A DNA stretch of 64,000 nucleotides from CAINOH01 sp041663565 (lineage in GTDB: Archaea; Micrarchaeota; Micrarchaeia; Norongarragalinales; CAINOH01): NCBI GenBank assembly GCA_041663565.1, contig JBAYMJ010000003.1, forward strand, positions 9,168 through 73,167, given 5' to 3'. Shown one piece after another: positions 8,699-17,773 of the stretch. The notes beneath the pieces are model-generated. The model was given only the letters and a program-made list of their open reading frames with translations, was not told where the DNA came from and searched no databases. A program made the position numbers and the translations under genes. Each line of letters opens with the position of its first letter. Positions within the stretch are counted from its first letter, which is position 1.

Positions 8699-8752
8699 GC
8701 CGTTGCCTCGCCGGGACTGACCGATAAATCATCGGACAGGCTCGCTGGAATC

Positions 8753-9238
8753 TCAGCCTTTCGCTGCTGTCGCCTTGGAGGCCTTGGCAGGCTTGTCGGC
8801 CTTTGCGGAAGGCGCCGGGGCGGAAGCTGAAGCGGAGTCCTCAATCAGGGCGAACTTGTAGCCGTACGAGATTGCACTCTCCTCGTCGTCGTCGCCTACC
8901 CTGCGGAAGCGCATCGTAACGCGCGAGCCTATCTTGATTTTTTCCATCGGGCAGTCGACTATCTGCGCAAGAATCTTTACTTTGTTGTCAAGCTCGATTA
9001 TTGCAAGCGGGTAGGGCGACTCGAACTCGAAACCCGATGGCGGCGCCGAGACTTCGGTGAACGAGTAGATGGTGCCGGTTGGGGGCATCCTCTTTTCGGA
9101 GACTTTTCCAAGGCGCCTGCAGTTGGGGCAAATCTGGCGGAACGGGAAGAAGTCGTTCTTGCACGTGCTGCAGTGCGAGCCCATTATGTAGTACTTCTCC
9201 GGAATCATTCTCCATATGAGCGGTAACGGGTGTTTCAT
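8753..9238 (-). CDS. DUF35 Zn-ribbon/OB-fold partner of thiolase and HMG-CoA synthase
   Basis: 161 residues. A rubredoxin-like zinc ribbon (CSTC...CPNC, about residues 23-39) is followed by an OB fold and an Ala/Lys-rich tail. In archaea this protein bridges acetoacetyl-CoA thiolase and HMG-CoA synthase in a complex that channels acetoacetyl-CoA. It is the third gene after HMG-CoA synthase and thiolase, in the canonical order, which makes the assignment secure. It has no catalytic residues of its own. Confidence 0.9.
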   Translation of the reverse strand: MKHPLPLIWRMIPEKYYIMGSHCSTCKNDFFPFRQICPNCRRLGKVSEKRMPPTGTIYSFTEVSAPPSGFEFESPYPLAIIELDNKVKILAQIVDCPMEKIKIGSRVTMRFRRVGDDDEESAISYGYKFALIEDSASASAPAPSAKADKPAKASKATAAKG

Positions 9239-9273
9239 GTTTCAGTTCACCATCAATCGTAAGTAAAACTTCT

Positions 9274-10434
9274 TCAAAGCCTCTTGTAGATGTTGACTAC
9301 TGCAGTTGCGCCGCTTCCGCCCACGTTGTGGGTCATGCCGATTTCGGCGTCGTTTACCTGGCGCTTGTCCGCCCGGCCCTGCAACTGCCACATGATTTCA
9401 ACAGCCTGCTTGATGCCAGTAGCGCCGACGGGGTGGCCGGTTGCCTTGAGCCCGCCGCTTGTGTTGATTGAGATTTCGGAGTTGAGCGCAGTCAGGCCCT
9501 CAAGCGACGCGGGGCCGCCTTTTCCCTTCTCAAAGAACCCCAAGTCCTCGATTGCCATTATTTCCGCAATCGAGAAGCAGTCGTGGACTTCGGCGACGTC
9601 TATGTCCTTTGGCGTGAGCCTGGCGTGCCGGTAAGCATCGGCTGCAGCGACCTTGGTTGCGTGCAGCTCGGTCATGCAGTGCCTGTTTGAAAGCGAAATC
9701 GTGTCCGAGGCCTGCGAGCTTGCGATTATCTCAACCGGGTCCTTGCGGAACTTCTTGGCCTTTTCGGAAGCGCAGAGGATTACCGCTGCTGCGCCGTCAG
9801 TAATCGGCGAGCAGTCCAAAAGCTTGAGGGGGGATGCGATGTATCCTGAATTCATTACGTCCTCAATCGTGATTTCGTTGCGGTACTGCGCGTAAATGTT
9901 GTGAACCGCGTTCTTGTGGTTCTTCACCGAGCACGACGCCATCATCTCCTCGGTGGTGCCGTACTCGAGCATGTGCCGCCGCGCCATGAGCGCGTAAAGA
10001 GCAGGGAAAGTGGCTCCGAAGAAGAGCTCGTGCTCCATGTCGCCAGCGCCTCCGAGCGCTATTGCGACGTCTGCAGAGTCGAAGTCTGTCATCTTTTCGA
10101 CTCCGCCTACGGCGACAACATCATACATGCCACTTGCAACTGCAAGAAACCCCGCGCGAAGCGCGACTCCGCCCGATGCGCAGGCTGCCTCGCAGCGGGT
10201 TGCCGGAATCGGGTTCAGGCCGAGGAAGTCCGCAAAGAGCGCGCCGACGTGCTCCTGGCCGACCAGCCGGCCGGATGACATGCACCCGCCGTAGATGGCC
10301 TGGATTTCGCGGCCCTCTATTCCTGCGTCTATGACTGCGGCAGTGCCTGCCTCTACCACGAGGTCGCGGAAGCTCTTGTCCCAGCGCTCGCCGAACTTGG
10401 AAAGCCCGCCGCCGATTATTGAAACGCCTCTCAT
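9274..10434 (-). CDS. Acetyl-CoA C-acetyltransferase (archaeal thiolase)
   Basis: Condenses two acetyl-CoA to acetoacetyl-CoA, the first step of the mevalonate pathway. 386 residues, SCP2-thiolase-like. The nucleophile is Cys85 in 'CEAACASGG'; the catalytic His regions are 'EVHDCFSIAE' and 'ATGHPVGATG'. The ATG at 10434 has GGTGAT eight bases upstream; an in-frame GTG at 10443 is part of that site and less likely. Fourteen bases separate it from HMG-CoA synthase. Confidence 0.93.
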   Translation of the reverse strand: MRGVSIIGGGLSKFGERWDKSFRDLVVEAGTAAVIDAGIEGREIQAIYGGCMSSGRLVGQEHVGALFADFLGLNPIPATRCEAACASGGVALRAGFLAVASGMYDVVAVGGVEKMTDFDSADVAIALGGAGDMEHELFFGATFPALYALMARRHMLEYGTTEEMMASCSVKNHKNAVHNIYAQYRNEITIEDVMNSGYIASPLKLLDCSPITDGAAAVILCASEKAKKFRKDPVEIIASSQASDTISLSNRHCMTELHATKVAAADAYRHARLTPKDIDVAEVHDCFSIAEIMAIEDLGFFEKGKGGPASLEGLTALNSEISINTSGGLKATGHPVGATGIKQAVEIMWQLQGRADKRQVNDAEIGMTHNVGGSGATAVVNIYKRL

Positions 10435-10448
10435 GAAAATCACCGGAA

Positions 10449-11504
10449 TTACATGCTCTTTATCTTGCGCCTGTGCTTGGCGTAAGTCGCGTAGTCCACG
10501 TACGTCTTGTTGTTGATAAGCTCGAAGAAGTGCCTCTCCTTGGGCGGCCGCTTCTGGTCAATAAGGTCGTTGACTGTGATTATGAACCCGTCCGAGCCCG
10601 CACCGCTTCCGTAGGATGTGACCAGGATGCGCTGTCCGGGCTTTGCAACGTCAAGCACAGCTGAAAGCCCTATCATCGCCGCTCCGCTGTAGGTGTTGCC
10701 GATGAAGGGTGTGACCAGCGCGGGCTTGACCTGCGCCTCGGTAAACCCAAGCAGCTTTGCAACGCGAACCGGGAACTTGCCGTTGGGCTGGTGCGGCACG
10801 AAGTAGTCGAAGTCTGAGGGCTTGGTGCCCGTGCGCTTCATTATCTCTCTTGCGCACTCGCCGACGTGCTTGAAGTATGCCGGCTCCGCTGTGAAGCGCC
10901 CGGCGTGCATCGGGAATTCCGCGTGCGACCTGCGCCAGAAATCCGGCGTGTCTGTAGTGTAGGAATAGGTCTTCTCGATTGTCGCAATCTGCTCCTCCTT
11001 CTTGGAGGTGATTATGAATGCGGCTGCGCCCGCTCCTGCGGTCATCTCAAGGGCGTCGTTGGGCCTGCCTTGCGCGGCATCCGCGCCTATTGCCAAGCCT
11101 AGGTCAATCATTCCTGCGATGCACTGGCCCATGCAGGCCTGTATCGCCGCAGTACCCGCCTTGCAGGCGAACTCGAAGTCAGCTGCAGTGAGGTGCGGGG
11201 TCGAACCAAGAGCCTCGGCTACTATGGATGCTGTTGGCTTTACCGCGTATGGCTTGCTTTCGCTTCCCACGTAGGCGGCTTCAACTCGCTGCGGGTCGAG
11301 CTTGCAGTGCTCGAAAGCACGGCGTGCAGCCTCGACTGCGAAAGTGGCCGAGTCCTCGTCAATCGCGCCTAGGGACTTTTCGTAGACCCCGAGGCCGCGC
11401 GCGGACTTGTCGCCGTCCTTTCCCCAGACCTTGGCGATTTCTGGAATCTTTATCCTCATGTAGGGCACGTATACGCCGTACCCGGCTATTCCTGCATGTA
11501 CCAT
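10449..11504 (-). CDS. hmgS: Hydroxymethylglutaryl-CoA synthase
   Basis: Condenses acetoacetyl-CoA with acetyl-CoA to HMG-CoA. About 351 residues, archaeal length. The nucleophile is Cys114 in 'FEFACKAGTAAIQ'; the conserved His is in 'FVPHQPNGKFP' and the Gly-rich C-terminal loop is 'SYGSGAGSDGF'. The start is uncertain among ATG 11504, ATG 11510 and GTG 11516; 11504 gives the best spacing from GGTG. It leads the HMGS-thiolase-DUF35 operon. Confidence 0.92.
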   Translation of the reverse strand: MVHAGIAGYGVYVPYMRIKIPEIAKVWGKDGDKSARGLGVYEKSLGAIDEDSATFAVEAARRAFEHCKLDPQRVEAAYVGSESKPYAVKPTASIVAEALGSTPHLTAADFEFACKAGTAAIQACMGQCIAGMIDLGLAIGADAAQGRPNDALEMTAGAGAAAFIITSKKEEQIATIEKTYSYTTDTPDFWRRSHAEFPMHAGRFTAEPAYFKHVGECAREIMKRTGTKPSDFDYFVPHQPNGKFPVRVAKLLGFTEAQVKPALVTPFIGNTYSGAAMIGLSAVLDVAKPGQRILVTSYGSGAGSDGFIITVNDLIDQKRPPKERHFFELINNKTYVDYATYAKHRRKIKSM

Positions 11505-11667
11505 AAGCATCTGCACCGATAAACGTCAACTTGACTCATTGACTTAAGTAGGTTGGTTTGAAATACTATTCGGCTGCCTGCCATTAAAAAAGCCGCCCCA
11601 AATCGTCAGGCAGCGAAGATGCAAATCAATTAGAAGCTCCGGCTTTCCTAAACATCTAAGGGTAAAC

Positions 11668-12201
11668 ATGACACGCGCGCTGTTCATCGGAAGGTTCCAG
11701 CCCATACACGAGGGCCACCTTTCCGCAATCAAGGAAATCCTCTCGCAATACGACGAGGTGGCGATAATCGTGGGCTCCTCCCAGGAGAACCTCACCGGAC
11801 GCAACCCGCTCACAACTGGCGAACGCATCGAGATGATTTACGCGGTCCTGCGGGCCAACGGCTTTGCAAGCCGCGCATACGTCATTCCCGTGCCGGACAC
11901 CCCGGAATCTGGTTTGTGGCCAGCACGCGTGCTTTCCTATGCGCCCAAGGTTGACGCGGTCTTCACCGCAAATGACTACACGCAGAACCTGTTTTCGATT
12001 TACAACGGAAGCGTGCGCGACGGCATCCGGATAATCAACCAGAAGGTGGTTGGAAAGATTTCCGCAACCGCAATACGCGACAAGATAATCAAGGGCGACG
12101 CGTCGTGGGAAAGGATGGTGCCAAAAGATGCGGTTGCATTCTTGAAAAAAAACAAGTTGGATGCAAGAATAAAGATTCTTGCGGATTCTTCCATTGGATA
12201 A
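11668..12201 (+). CDS. nadM: Nicotinamide-nucleotide adenylyltransferase, archaeal type
   Basis: Makes NAD+ from NMN and ATP. 177 residues; the nucleotidyltransferase motif 'GRFQPIHEGH' (8-17) and the second motif 'ISATAIRDKI' (about 130) are both present, as is 'ENPLTTGER-like' sequence 'GRNPLTTGERIEMI'. It is divergent from the HMG-CoA synthase operon across 163 bases that must hold both promoters, and 48 bases upstream of HMG-CoA reductase, so the two may share a transcript. Confidence 0.93.
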   Translation: MTRALFIGRFQPIHEGHLSAIKEILSQYDEVAIIVGSSQENLTGRNPLTTGERIEMIYAVLRANGFASRAYVIPVPDTPESGLWPARVLSYAPKVDAVFTANDYTQNLFSIYNGSVRDGIRIINQKVVGKISATAIRDKIIKGDASWERMVPKDAVAFLKKNKLDARIKILADSSIG

Positions 12202-12249
12202 TCAGACATCAGGTAACTTTCAATCTTGACAATCGCAGGTGCTTTCACG

Positions 12250-13491
12250 ATGACTTCCTTCTCCGGGTTCTACAAATTGTCGCGCAAGGAACGCCTTGCA
12301 AAAATCAAGGAGTTCGCTGGGCTTACCGACGAGGAAATCAAGACCCTCGAATCAGCTGACGCGCTCGGCTTCGAGACTGCTGACAGGATGGTTGAGAACG
12401 CAATCGGGACGTTCCAGCTTCCGCTCGGCGTTGCCGTGAACTTCGTAATCAACGGCCAGGAAAAAGTCATTCCGATGGCAACCGAGGAGCCGTCTGTGAT
12501 TGCAGCTGCAAGCAACGGCGCGAAGCTCGCGCTTCCGGAAGGCTTTTCGACAGGCACAACGGACCCGATTATGATTGGCCAAATCCAGCTTGTGAACGTG
12601 CCTGATGCAAAGAAGTCGGCAAAGGAAATCATTGCCAAGAAGAAGGAAATAATCGCGATGGCGAACAAGCCCGACGCGCCGATGGTAAAGTACGGCGGAG
12701 GGGTAAAGGAACTTGACGTCAAGGAATACGACACGCCACGCGGCAAGATGCTCGTGGTTTACCTCTTCATAGACTGCAGGGACGCGATGGGCGCGAACGC
12801 GGTGAACACGTTCTGCGAGACTCTTGCTCCCGAATTTGAAAAATTGACTGGAGCAAAAGCGCGCCTTAGGATTTTGTCCAATTTTGCAACCCAAAGGATT
12901 GCGAAGGCAAAAGCCGTTTGGAAAAAGGAAACCATCGGCGAGGAAGCCATTGAAGGAATCCTCGACGCTTACGAGTTCGCGGCAGCGGACAACTTCCGGG
13001 CAGCAACGCACAACAAGGGCGTGATGAACGGCATTGATGCGGTCGTGATTGCAACCGGGAACGACTGGCGGGCCGTGGAAGCCGGCGCACACTCGTTTGC
13101 ATCGATGAGCGGAAGATGCATGCCACTTACCAAATACAAAAAGACCAAGTCTGGCGACTTGGAGGGTGAAATTGAAATCCCGATGGCAGTCGGGCTCGTC
13201 GGTGGGGCCACCAAGACCCACCCGGTTGCAAAGCTTGCTGTGAAGATGCTTGGCGTCAAGTCCGCAGGCGAGCTTGCGCAAGTCATCGCGGCAGTCGGCC
13301 TGTCCCAGAATTTTGCCGCGCTCAAGGCGCTTTCGACCGAGGGAATCCAGCGCGGCCACATGGAACTGCACGCCCGTAACGTAGCTGTTGCAGCCGGAGC
13401 CAAGGGCAAGCAGGTTGACGAGATTGCGGAGAAGATGATTTCCGAAAAGAACATCCGGCAGGAGCGCGCTGCCGAGCTTCTGAAGAAATAG
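12250..13491 (+). CDS. hmgA: HMG-CoA reductase, class II
   Basis: Reduces HMG-CoA to mevalonate. 413 residues. The N-terminus 'ENAIGTFQLPLGVAVNF' and the catalytic elements 'HNKGVMNGIDAVVIATGNDWRA' (Lys, Asp) and 'RGHMELHARN' (His) match the soluble class II enzymes (Pseudomonas mevalonii type) rather than the class I enzyme of most archaea. No membrane segment. The ATG at 12250 with AGGTG ten bases upstream is preferred to a TTG at 12226. Cofactor preference cannot be read from the sequence. Confidence 0.93.
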   Translation: MTSFSGFYKLSRKERLAKIKEFAGLTDEEIKTLESADALGFETADRMVENAIGTFQLPLGVAVNFVINGQEKVIPMATEEPSVIAAASNGAKLALPEGFSTGTTDPIMIGQIQLVNVPDAKKSAKEIIAKKKEIIAMANKPDAPMVKYGGGVKELDVKEYDTPRGKMLVVYLFIDCRDAMGANAVNTFCETLAPEFEKLTGAKARLRILSNFATQRIAKAKAVWKKETIGEEAIEGILDAYEFAAADNFRAATHNKGVMNGIDAVVIATGNDWRAVEAGAHSFASMSGRCMPLTKYKKTKSGDLEGEIEIPMAVGLVGGATKTHPVAKLAVKMLGVKSAGELAQVIAAVGLSQNFAALKALSTEGIQRGHMELHARNVAVAAGAKGKQVDEIAEKMISEKNIRQERAAELLKK

Positions 13492-13511
13492 GTTTTCCGG
13501 CCCTCACGGAA

Positions 13512-13907
13512 TCAGCGCTTTTTCTCGTATTTTTTCAGCGAGGACACGACGTCGCCTTCCAGGGTACGCACGGACTTCTTGAGCCTGCACAACCCCTCGA
13601 CGTCATGTTCGAACTCGCGCGGCACCCTCACCGGATGCCAGGCGGTCACCTCTACCCCGCTCCCGCTTTTTTCGGCGTGGACCGACACGTTCAATCCGTG
13701 CAGGAGCTCGGCCCGTTCCTTGAAGTCCGCAAGCGCGGACTTGGTGCGGTTGAAGTTGCCGTTGACGCTGCACCTGTGCTCCGCAAGCACTTTCCCGCCG
13801 TCGACAAACTTGTAGCCCGTGGCCGCCTTGACCGGGCCTTTGGAAACCGGCGAAAGCACGCCCTCAAGAATCTTGCGGACAGGCGCGACCTTATTCATGC
13901 AATGCAT
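13512..13907 (-). CDS. Hypothetical protein
   Basis: 131 residues, basic, no signal peptide or membrane segment. A central beta-rich stretch ('YKFVDGGKVLAEHRCSVNGNF', 'VSVHAEKSGSGVEVTAWHPVRVP') precedes a charged C-terminal helix ending KKYEKKR. It lies 21 bases from the convergent HMG-CoA reductase and 76 downstream of the pilus core gene, so it may be the last gene of that operon. An ATG at 13898 is an equally good start. No family recognised. Confidence 0.5.
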   Translation of the reverse strand: MHCMNKVAPVRKILEGVLSPVSKGPVKAATGYKFVDGGKVLAEHRCSVNGNFNRTKSALADFKERAELLHGLNVSVHAEKSGSGVEVTAWHPVRVPREFEHDVEGLCRLKKSVRTLEGDVVSSLKKYEKKR

Positions 13908-13983
13908 CAACTTCCCAAACGGTATTAGGTGTGAATGCCAACGAATTTATCTTCCTTGGGTGGCTTGCCCCGGCGGGCAACCC

Positions 13984-15018
13984 TTAGAAGTTCGTGAATA
14001 TGCCGCTGGTCACGCTGCGCGCAATCTGGAAGACGATGATTGACCCTATTGCCAGCAGCGGGAAGTATTTTACGCCGTAGAGTATCTTGCCGCGCGAAAT
14101 CACGCCCATCAGCACCGACGCAAAGAAGGCCGTGCCTATCAGGGACATGTAGGATATGAAGATGGCGTACTCGGAGTTGATGACCACCTGACCGGAGAAG
14201 AACGGCAGCGAGTAGCCTTCGATGGCCTCGCCGGAAAACTGGCCCTTTATGCCAGAGTATATGTCCAAAAACTGCGCGGATACCGCAAGCAGGCAGGGGC
14301 TGACTATCAGGATGATGAAGAACAAAAACATCGTGTAGGAACGAGTTGAGGTTATCAGCTCCGCCTTGAGCTCCTGGTTCCGCCTGACTTCCTCCGAAAT
14401 CGCGGTGAGGAGCTCGGCAAGCTGGCCGCCCGAACGCACGCTCTTTTCGAAAAGCGTGATTGTGCGCTCGAGTATCTCGGAGTCTATGCGCTCGTTGATT
14501 GAGCTCAGCGCCTCGGCAAGCGACTGGCTGGAGCCGGCCTTCACCGCCGCTATCTGGATCTCCTTCTCAAGCGGCCCGAGCTCGGCAGTCGCGGAGCGCC
14601 TGAACGCGTTGAACGGGGTCATGCCCGCGCGCAGGTTCGCGGCAATCATGAGCAAAAACTCGGGCAGCACGCGCTCGACCTGCTCGGAGCGGGAGACTAT
14701 CGAGTAGTATATCACCAAGTAGAAACCGAAAACCCCGATTGCGAAGCCTATGAAGAAGGACAGGACGCACAGCATGCCGACAAGGAGGGGCGAAAACGTG
14801 CCGAAGTCTATTATCAGGACCTTCAGGTCCACAAGATAGAACACGAAGGGCAGGATGGAAAACAGCAGGCCGATGATTACGGAGTAGATTGCGCGCTTGC
14901 CGAACCAGCGCGCGGCGTCCTCCGAGCCGCCCGCCTTGTTTATCTTGTCCTGCAGGATGCCGCGCTGCTTGAGGGGCAGGAACTCGCCGATGCGCCTGTA
15001 GAACGAACCTAGCTTCAT
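13984..15018 (-). CDS. Type IV pilus assembly membrane protein, second copy (TadC/FlaJ, T2SSF)
   Basis: 344-residue polytopic protein that forms, with the gene before it, the membrane platform of a type IV pilus-like machine. The cytoplasmic T2SSF block 'LPEFLLMIAANLRAGMTPFNAFRRSA' is followed by 'LFEKSVRSGGQLAELL', and there are about seven hydrophobic segments. The ATG at 15018 overlaps the previous stop (ATGA). The frame is open farther upstream, but that part lies inside the preceding gene. Confidence 0.88.
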   Translation of the reverse strand: MKLGSFYRRIGEFLPLKQRGILQDKINKAGGSEDAARWFGKRAIYSVIIGLLFSILPFVFYLVDLKVLIIDFGTFSPLLVGMLCVLSFFIGFAIGVFGFYLVIYYSIVSRSEQVERVLPEFLLMIAANLRAGMTPFNAFRRSATAELGPLEKEIQIAAVKAGSSQSLAEALSSINERIDSEILERTITLFEKSVRSGGQLAELLTAISEEVRRNQELKAELITSTRSYTMFLFFIILIVSPCLLAVSAQFLDIYSGIKGQFSGEAIEGYSLPFFSGQVVINSEYAIFISYMSLIGTAFFASVLMGVISRGKILYGVKYFPLLAIGSIIVFQIARSVTSGIFTNF

Positions 15019-15899
15019 ACCGCGGGCCTCGATGAATTTATGTAGCCTATCAGGCCAATCTGGCCCAGGAACGCGCCGAAGAGGATGACAAGGTACGCCT
15101 CCTCGGAAAGGCCTATGCCTGAGAACGTCGAAAGCAATATGAGGAAGGTCATGCCGATGGACGGCAGCGCGGCAGCCACGAGCATGTACATGAGCACCAA
15201 AAAGTTGAGGCTTGCCGAGAAGTCCTTGACCACCTGGCGGCGGTCCACCATCAGGTTGTCCACAATCTTGCGGAGCGTGTCGTTGAGGGGTGCGCCCGAG
15301 TCGAGCGCAGTGAGCAGCTGCCACACTATCTTCTTGAGGTACTCGCTGCGGCTGCGGAGCGCCATGCGCTCGAGCGCCTTCTTTTCGGGCATGCCGTTGT
15401 TTATGTCGCGAACGGTTATCGCGAACGCGCGCGAGGCGTAGCCGTAGCTGCCCTGCGCCACGTTGAGCATCGCGTTGTACAGCGTGACCCCCGACTCTAT
15501 CTGCAGCGAAAGCTCGCGAAGGGCGAACACCAGCTCGTTGTCCGTCATCTGCGCGATTTTCCGCAGCATTATTGTCGGGTAGTAGAGGTAGAACGCGAGC
15601 GCGCAGGCGAATGCGAGGGCCACCATGCCAAGCAGGAAGAACGCGCTCAGCTGCGCGCCTATCAGGGTGATGAAGAAGAACAGGAAGCCGAGGAAGAACG
15701 CGATTATGCCTGCTGAAAACGTGGCGGCGCCGATGTAGTCCTCCGGGTCGAAGTTCTCGAAAAGCTGCACCAGGTCGTTGCGCACGCCGGGCAGCAGCAT
15801 CAGCACGTTGGCGGCTATGTTGTGCATCTTGTGCGAGAAGCCGCGCTTGGGCTGGATTAGCAAGAAGGGTATGCGCGCCTGCTTGACCTGCGGTTGCAT
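15015..15899 (-). CDS. Type IV pilus assembly membrane protein, first copy (TadC/FlaJ, T2SSF)
   Basis: 294 residues with a T2SSF cytoplasmic domain ('DNELVFALRELSLQIESGVTLYNAMLNVAQGSYG', then 'LLTALDSGAPLNDTLRKIVDNL') and paired membrane helices on both sides. It starts six bases after the ATPase stop and is coupled to the second copy by an ATGA overlap. Two TadC-like halves after one ATPase is the usual order in archaeal pilus (Epd- or Aap-like) operons. Confidence 0.88.
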   Translation of the reverse strand: MQPQVKQARIPFLLIQPKRGFSHKMHNIAANVLMLLPGVRNDLVQLFENFDPEDYIGAATFSAGIIAFFLGFLFFFITLIGAQLSAFFLLGMVALAFACALAFYLYYPTIMLRKIAQMTDNELVFALRELSLQIESGVTLYNAMLNVAQGSYGYASRAFAITVRDINNGMPEKKALERMALRSRSEYLKKIVWQLLTALDSGAPLNDTLRKIVDNLMVDRRQVVKDFSASLNFLVLMYMLVAAALPSIGMTFLILLSTFSGIGLSEEAYLVILFGAFLGQIGLIGYINSSRPAV

Positions 15900-15905
15900 C
15901 GAGCC

Positions 15906-17657
15906 TCAGACCTTCTCCGGCGAGATGTTCTTCTCGACCGCGTCAATCACCGACGCCTCGTCGGCATAGTAGGCCTTCATCACGCCGCCCACCTGGTCCG
16001 CGTTGTTCCATTTCCATTCGTTCATCCAGTCCAGTATCGCCGCCTTGTTCTGCTGATCCTCGATGATCTCGCGCTCGATGAGGCCCGTGTGCAGGTTCAT
16101 GTAGTCGTAGTAGCGCGAGGGCGCCTTGACGAACTCGTACGAGTCCGAGCGCGGCCTCCACAGGTAAACGTGGTTGAGGTCGGGCATCCCGTCCGTCGGG
16201 ATGACTTCGGAAATCTCGAGCGTCCGGCGCAGGTTCTTGCGCCTGTCGCGGTACTGCATCACGACAAGGTTTATGGCCTCGAGCTCGTTCTCGGGAATCT
16301 CGATGGGCGGGTGCGTAAGGCGGTTGACGAGCTGCACGCCGGTATCGGCGTGTACCGTCGAGAGCACGGAGTGGCCCGTGTGCATGGCCTCGAAGAGCAC
16401 CTCGGCTTCCGCTTTCCTGCGGATTTCGCCGAGTATGATTCGGTCGGGGCGCATGCGCAGGGCGTTTATCATCAGGTCGAGCGTGGTTACCTCGCCCTTT
16501 CCTTCCTGGTTTGCCGAGCGGGAGATGAGCGGAATCCAGTTCCACTCGTACTTCGCAGGCATCAGCTCGCGCGTATCCTCGATGGTGACCACGCGGTGGT
16601 GCGGCTGGATGAGCGAGAACAGCGCGTTGAGCATGCTGGTCTTCCCGCTTGCCGTCCCGCCGCCAATCAGGACGTTGAACTCGTAGTGCACCGACTGCCA
16701 TATGAGCGCGGCCATCTCCGGCGAGAGCGTCTTGTTGGCGCCGTAGGACAGGTTGACTATGGTCCACGGGTCGCGCGAGAACTTGCGGATGGTCAGGGTG
16801 TTTCCTGCGGATGACACCGGCATGAGCGTGGCGTTCACGCGGTCGCCGGTGTCAAGCTGCGCGTCAAGAAGCGGCGAGAGTATGCTGACCTGTTTTCCTG
16901 CGCGCCTGCTGATGAGCGAGGCCATGTTGGAGACGTCCTCGTCCGTGCCGATGAAGAGGTTGGTGTGCATCCAGCCGTACTTGCGGTGGTAAACGCCGAT
17001 GGGCTCGTCGCCCTTGTTGATTATGATTTCCTCGGTATTGGCGTCCTGCATGAGCACGTCGATGTCGCCGAGGCCGTACATGGAGCGCGTGATTATTCCC
17101 GCAAGGACGGGCAGGTCCTTGTCTGCAGGCGCAAGCTCCGCCTTTATCTTTGCGCTCACCATCGCGTACTTCTCGGCCGGGGTCTGACCCTTCTTGGAGC
17201 CGAACGCGCCTGAAGAATCCGCCGGCGCCTCCTTCGCTATCTCGTCCTGTAAATAGGAAAAGTAAATCCTGCTGTAGGGGCTGACCGAAGGCACGTCGAC
17301 ATGGTAGACCGGCCTGCGGGAGAAGTTGTCGAAGAAGATTTTTACGGTGGTGACGACGTCGCCTTCCTCGGACTTTATCGGGTAGGAGTCTATCATCTCC
17401 GACGCGGGCTTTGGCACCGCGCGCTCGGACAGCTCGGTCTTGAGGTTGACTATTGGGTCTTCCGCTATGTTGAGCGGGTAGTATAGGTCAACGACCGAGT
17501 GGGCCTCCAGGAGCTTGACTATGCGGTCAACGGCATCCGGCGACCAGTCGAGGCGCTTCGCAGCCTCGCCTACGGTAAGGTCGCCTAGCTTAATCAGGTC
17601 AATCAGGTCGTCTATCTTGGTCCGAATCATGGGTATGAGCCCCGCAAGCCACTTCAT
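15906..17657 (-). CDS. Type II/IV secretion-system ATPase (TadA/FlaI type)
   Basis: 583-residue hexameric ATPase that powers pilus assembly. An N-terminal wHTH-like region ('TVGEAAKRLDWSPDAVDRIVKLL') precedes the N-terminal domain and the RecA core: Walker A GGGTASGKTS near residue 330, Asp box 'VTIEDTRELM', Walker B 'RPDRIILGEIRRKAEAEVL' and His box 'MHTGHSVLSTVHA'. It is first in the operon with two membrane cores. The likely substrates are the class III-signal proteins at 7238-8665 and 19473-20606, which is inference from proximity. Confidence 0.92.
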   Translation of the reverse strand: MKWLAGLIPMIRTKIDDLIDLIKLGDLTVGEAAKRLDWSPDAVDRIVKLLEAHSVVDLYYPLNIAEDPIVNLKTELSERAVPKPASEMIDSYPIKSEEGDVVTTVKIFFDNFSRRPVYHVDVPSVSPYSRIYFSYLQDEIAKEAPADSSGAFGSKKGQTPAEKYAMVSAKIKAELAPADKDLPVLAGIITRSMYGLGDIDVLMQDANTEEIIINKGDEPIGVYHRKYGWMHTNLFIGTDEDVSNMASLISRRAGKQVSILSPLLDAQLDTGDRVNATLMPVSSAGNTLTIRKFSRDPWTIVNLSYGANKTLSPEMAALIWQSVHYEFNVLIGGGTASGKTSMLNALFSLIQPHHRVVTIEDTRELMPAKYEWNWIPLISRSANQEGKGEVTTLDLMINALRMRPDRIILGEIRRKAEAEVLFEAMHTGHSVLSTVHADTGVQLVNRLTHPPIEIPENELEAINLVVMQYRDRRKNLRRTLEISEVIPTDGMPDLNHVYLWRPRSDSYEFVKAPSRYYDYMNLHTGLIEREIIEDQQNKAAILDWMNEWKWNNADQVGGVMKAYYADEASVIDAVEKNISPEKV

Positions 17658-17773
17658 TACATTTCCGGGCTATTTCATTGTTTAGGTTTGCAGGGCGCCT
17701 TTGACGGCAATATGCCGTTTTCGGCAATCCCGCCAAAAAGCCCGTTTCAGGCTCCTGCCGGGTCCTGCGGCCC

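Noticed and set aside
12352..13371. Open frame of 339 codons on the minus strand
   Set aside because: It is antisense to HMG-CoA reductase. The composition (His/Arg/Cys-rich) is typical of a shadow frame.
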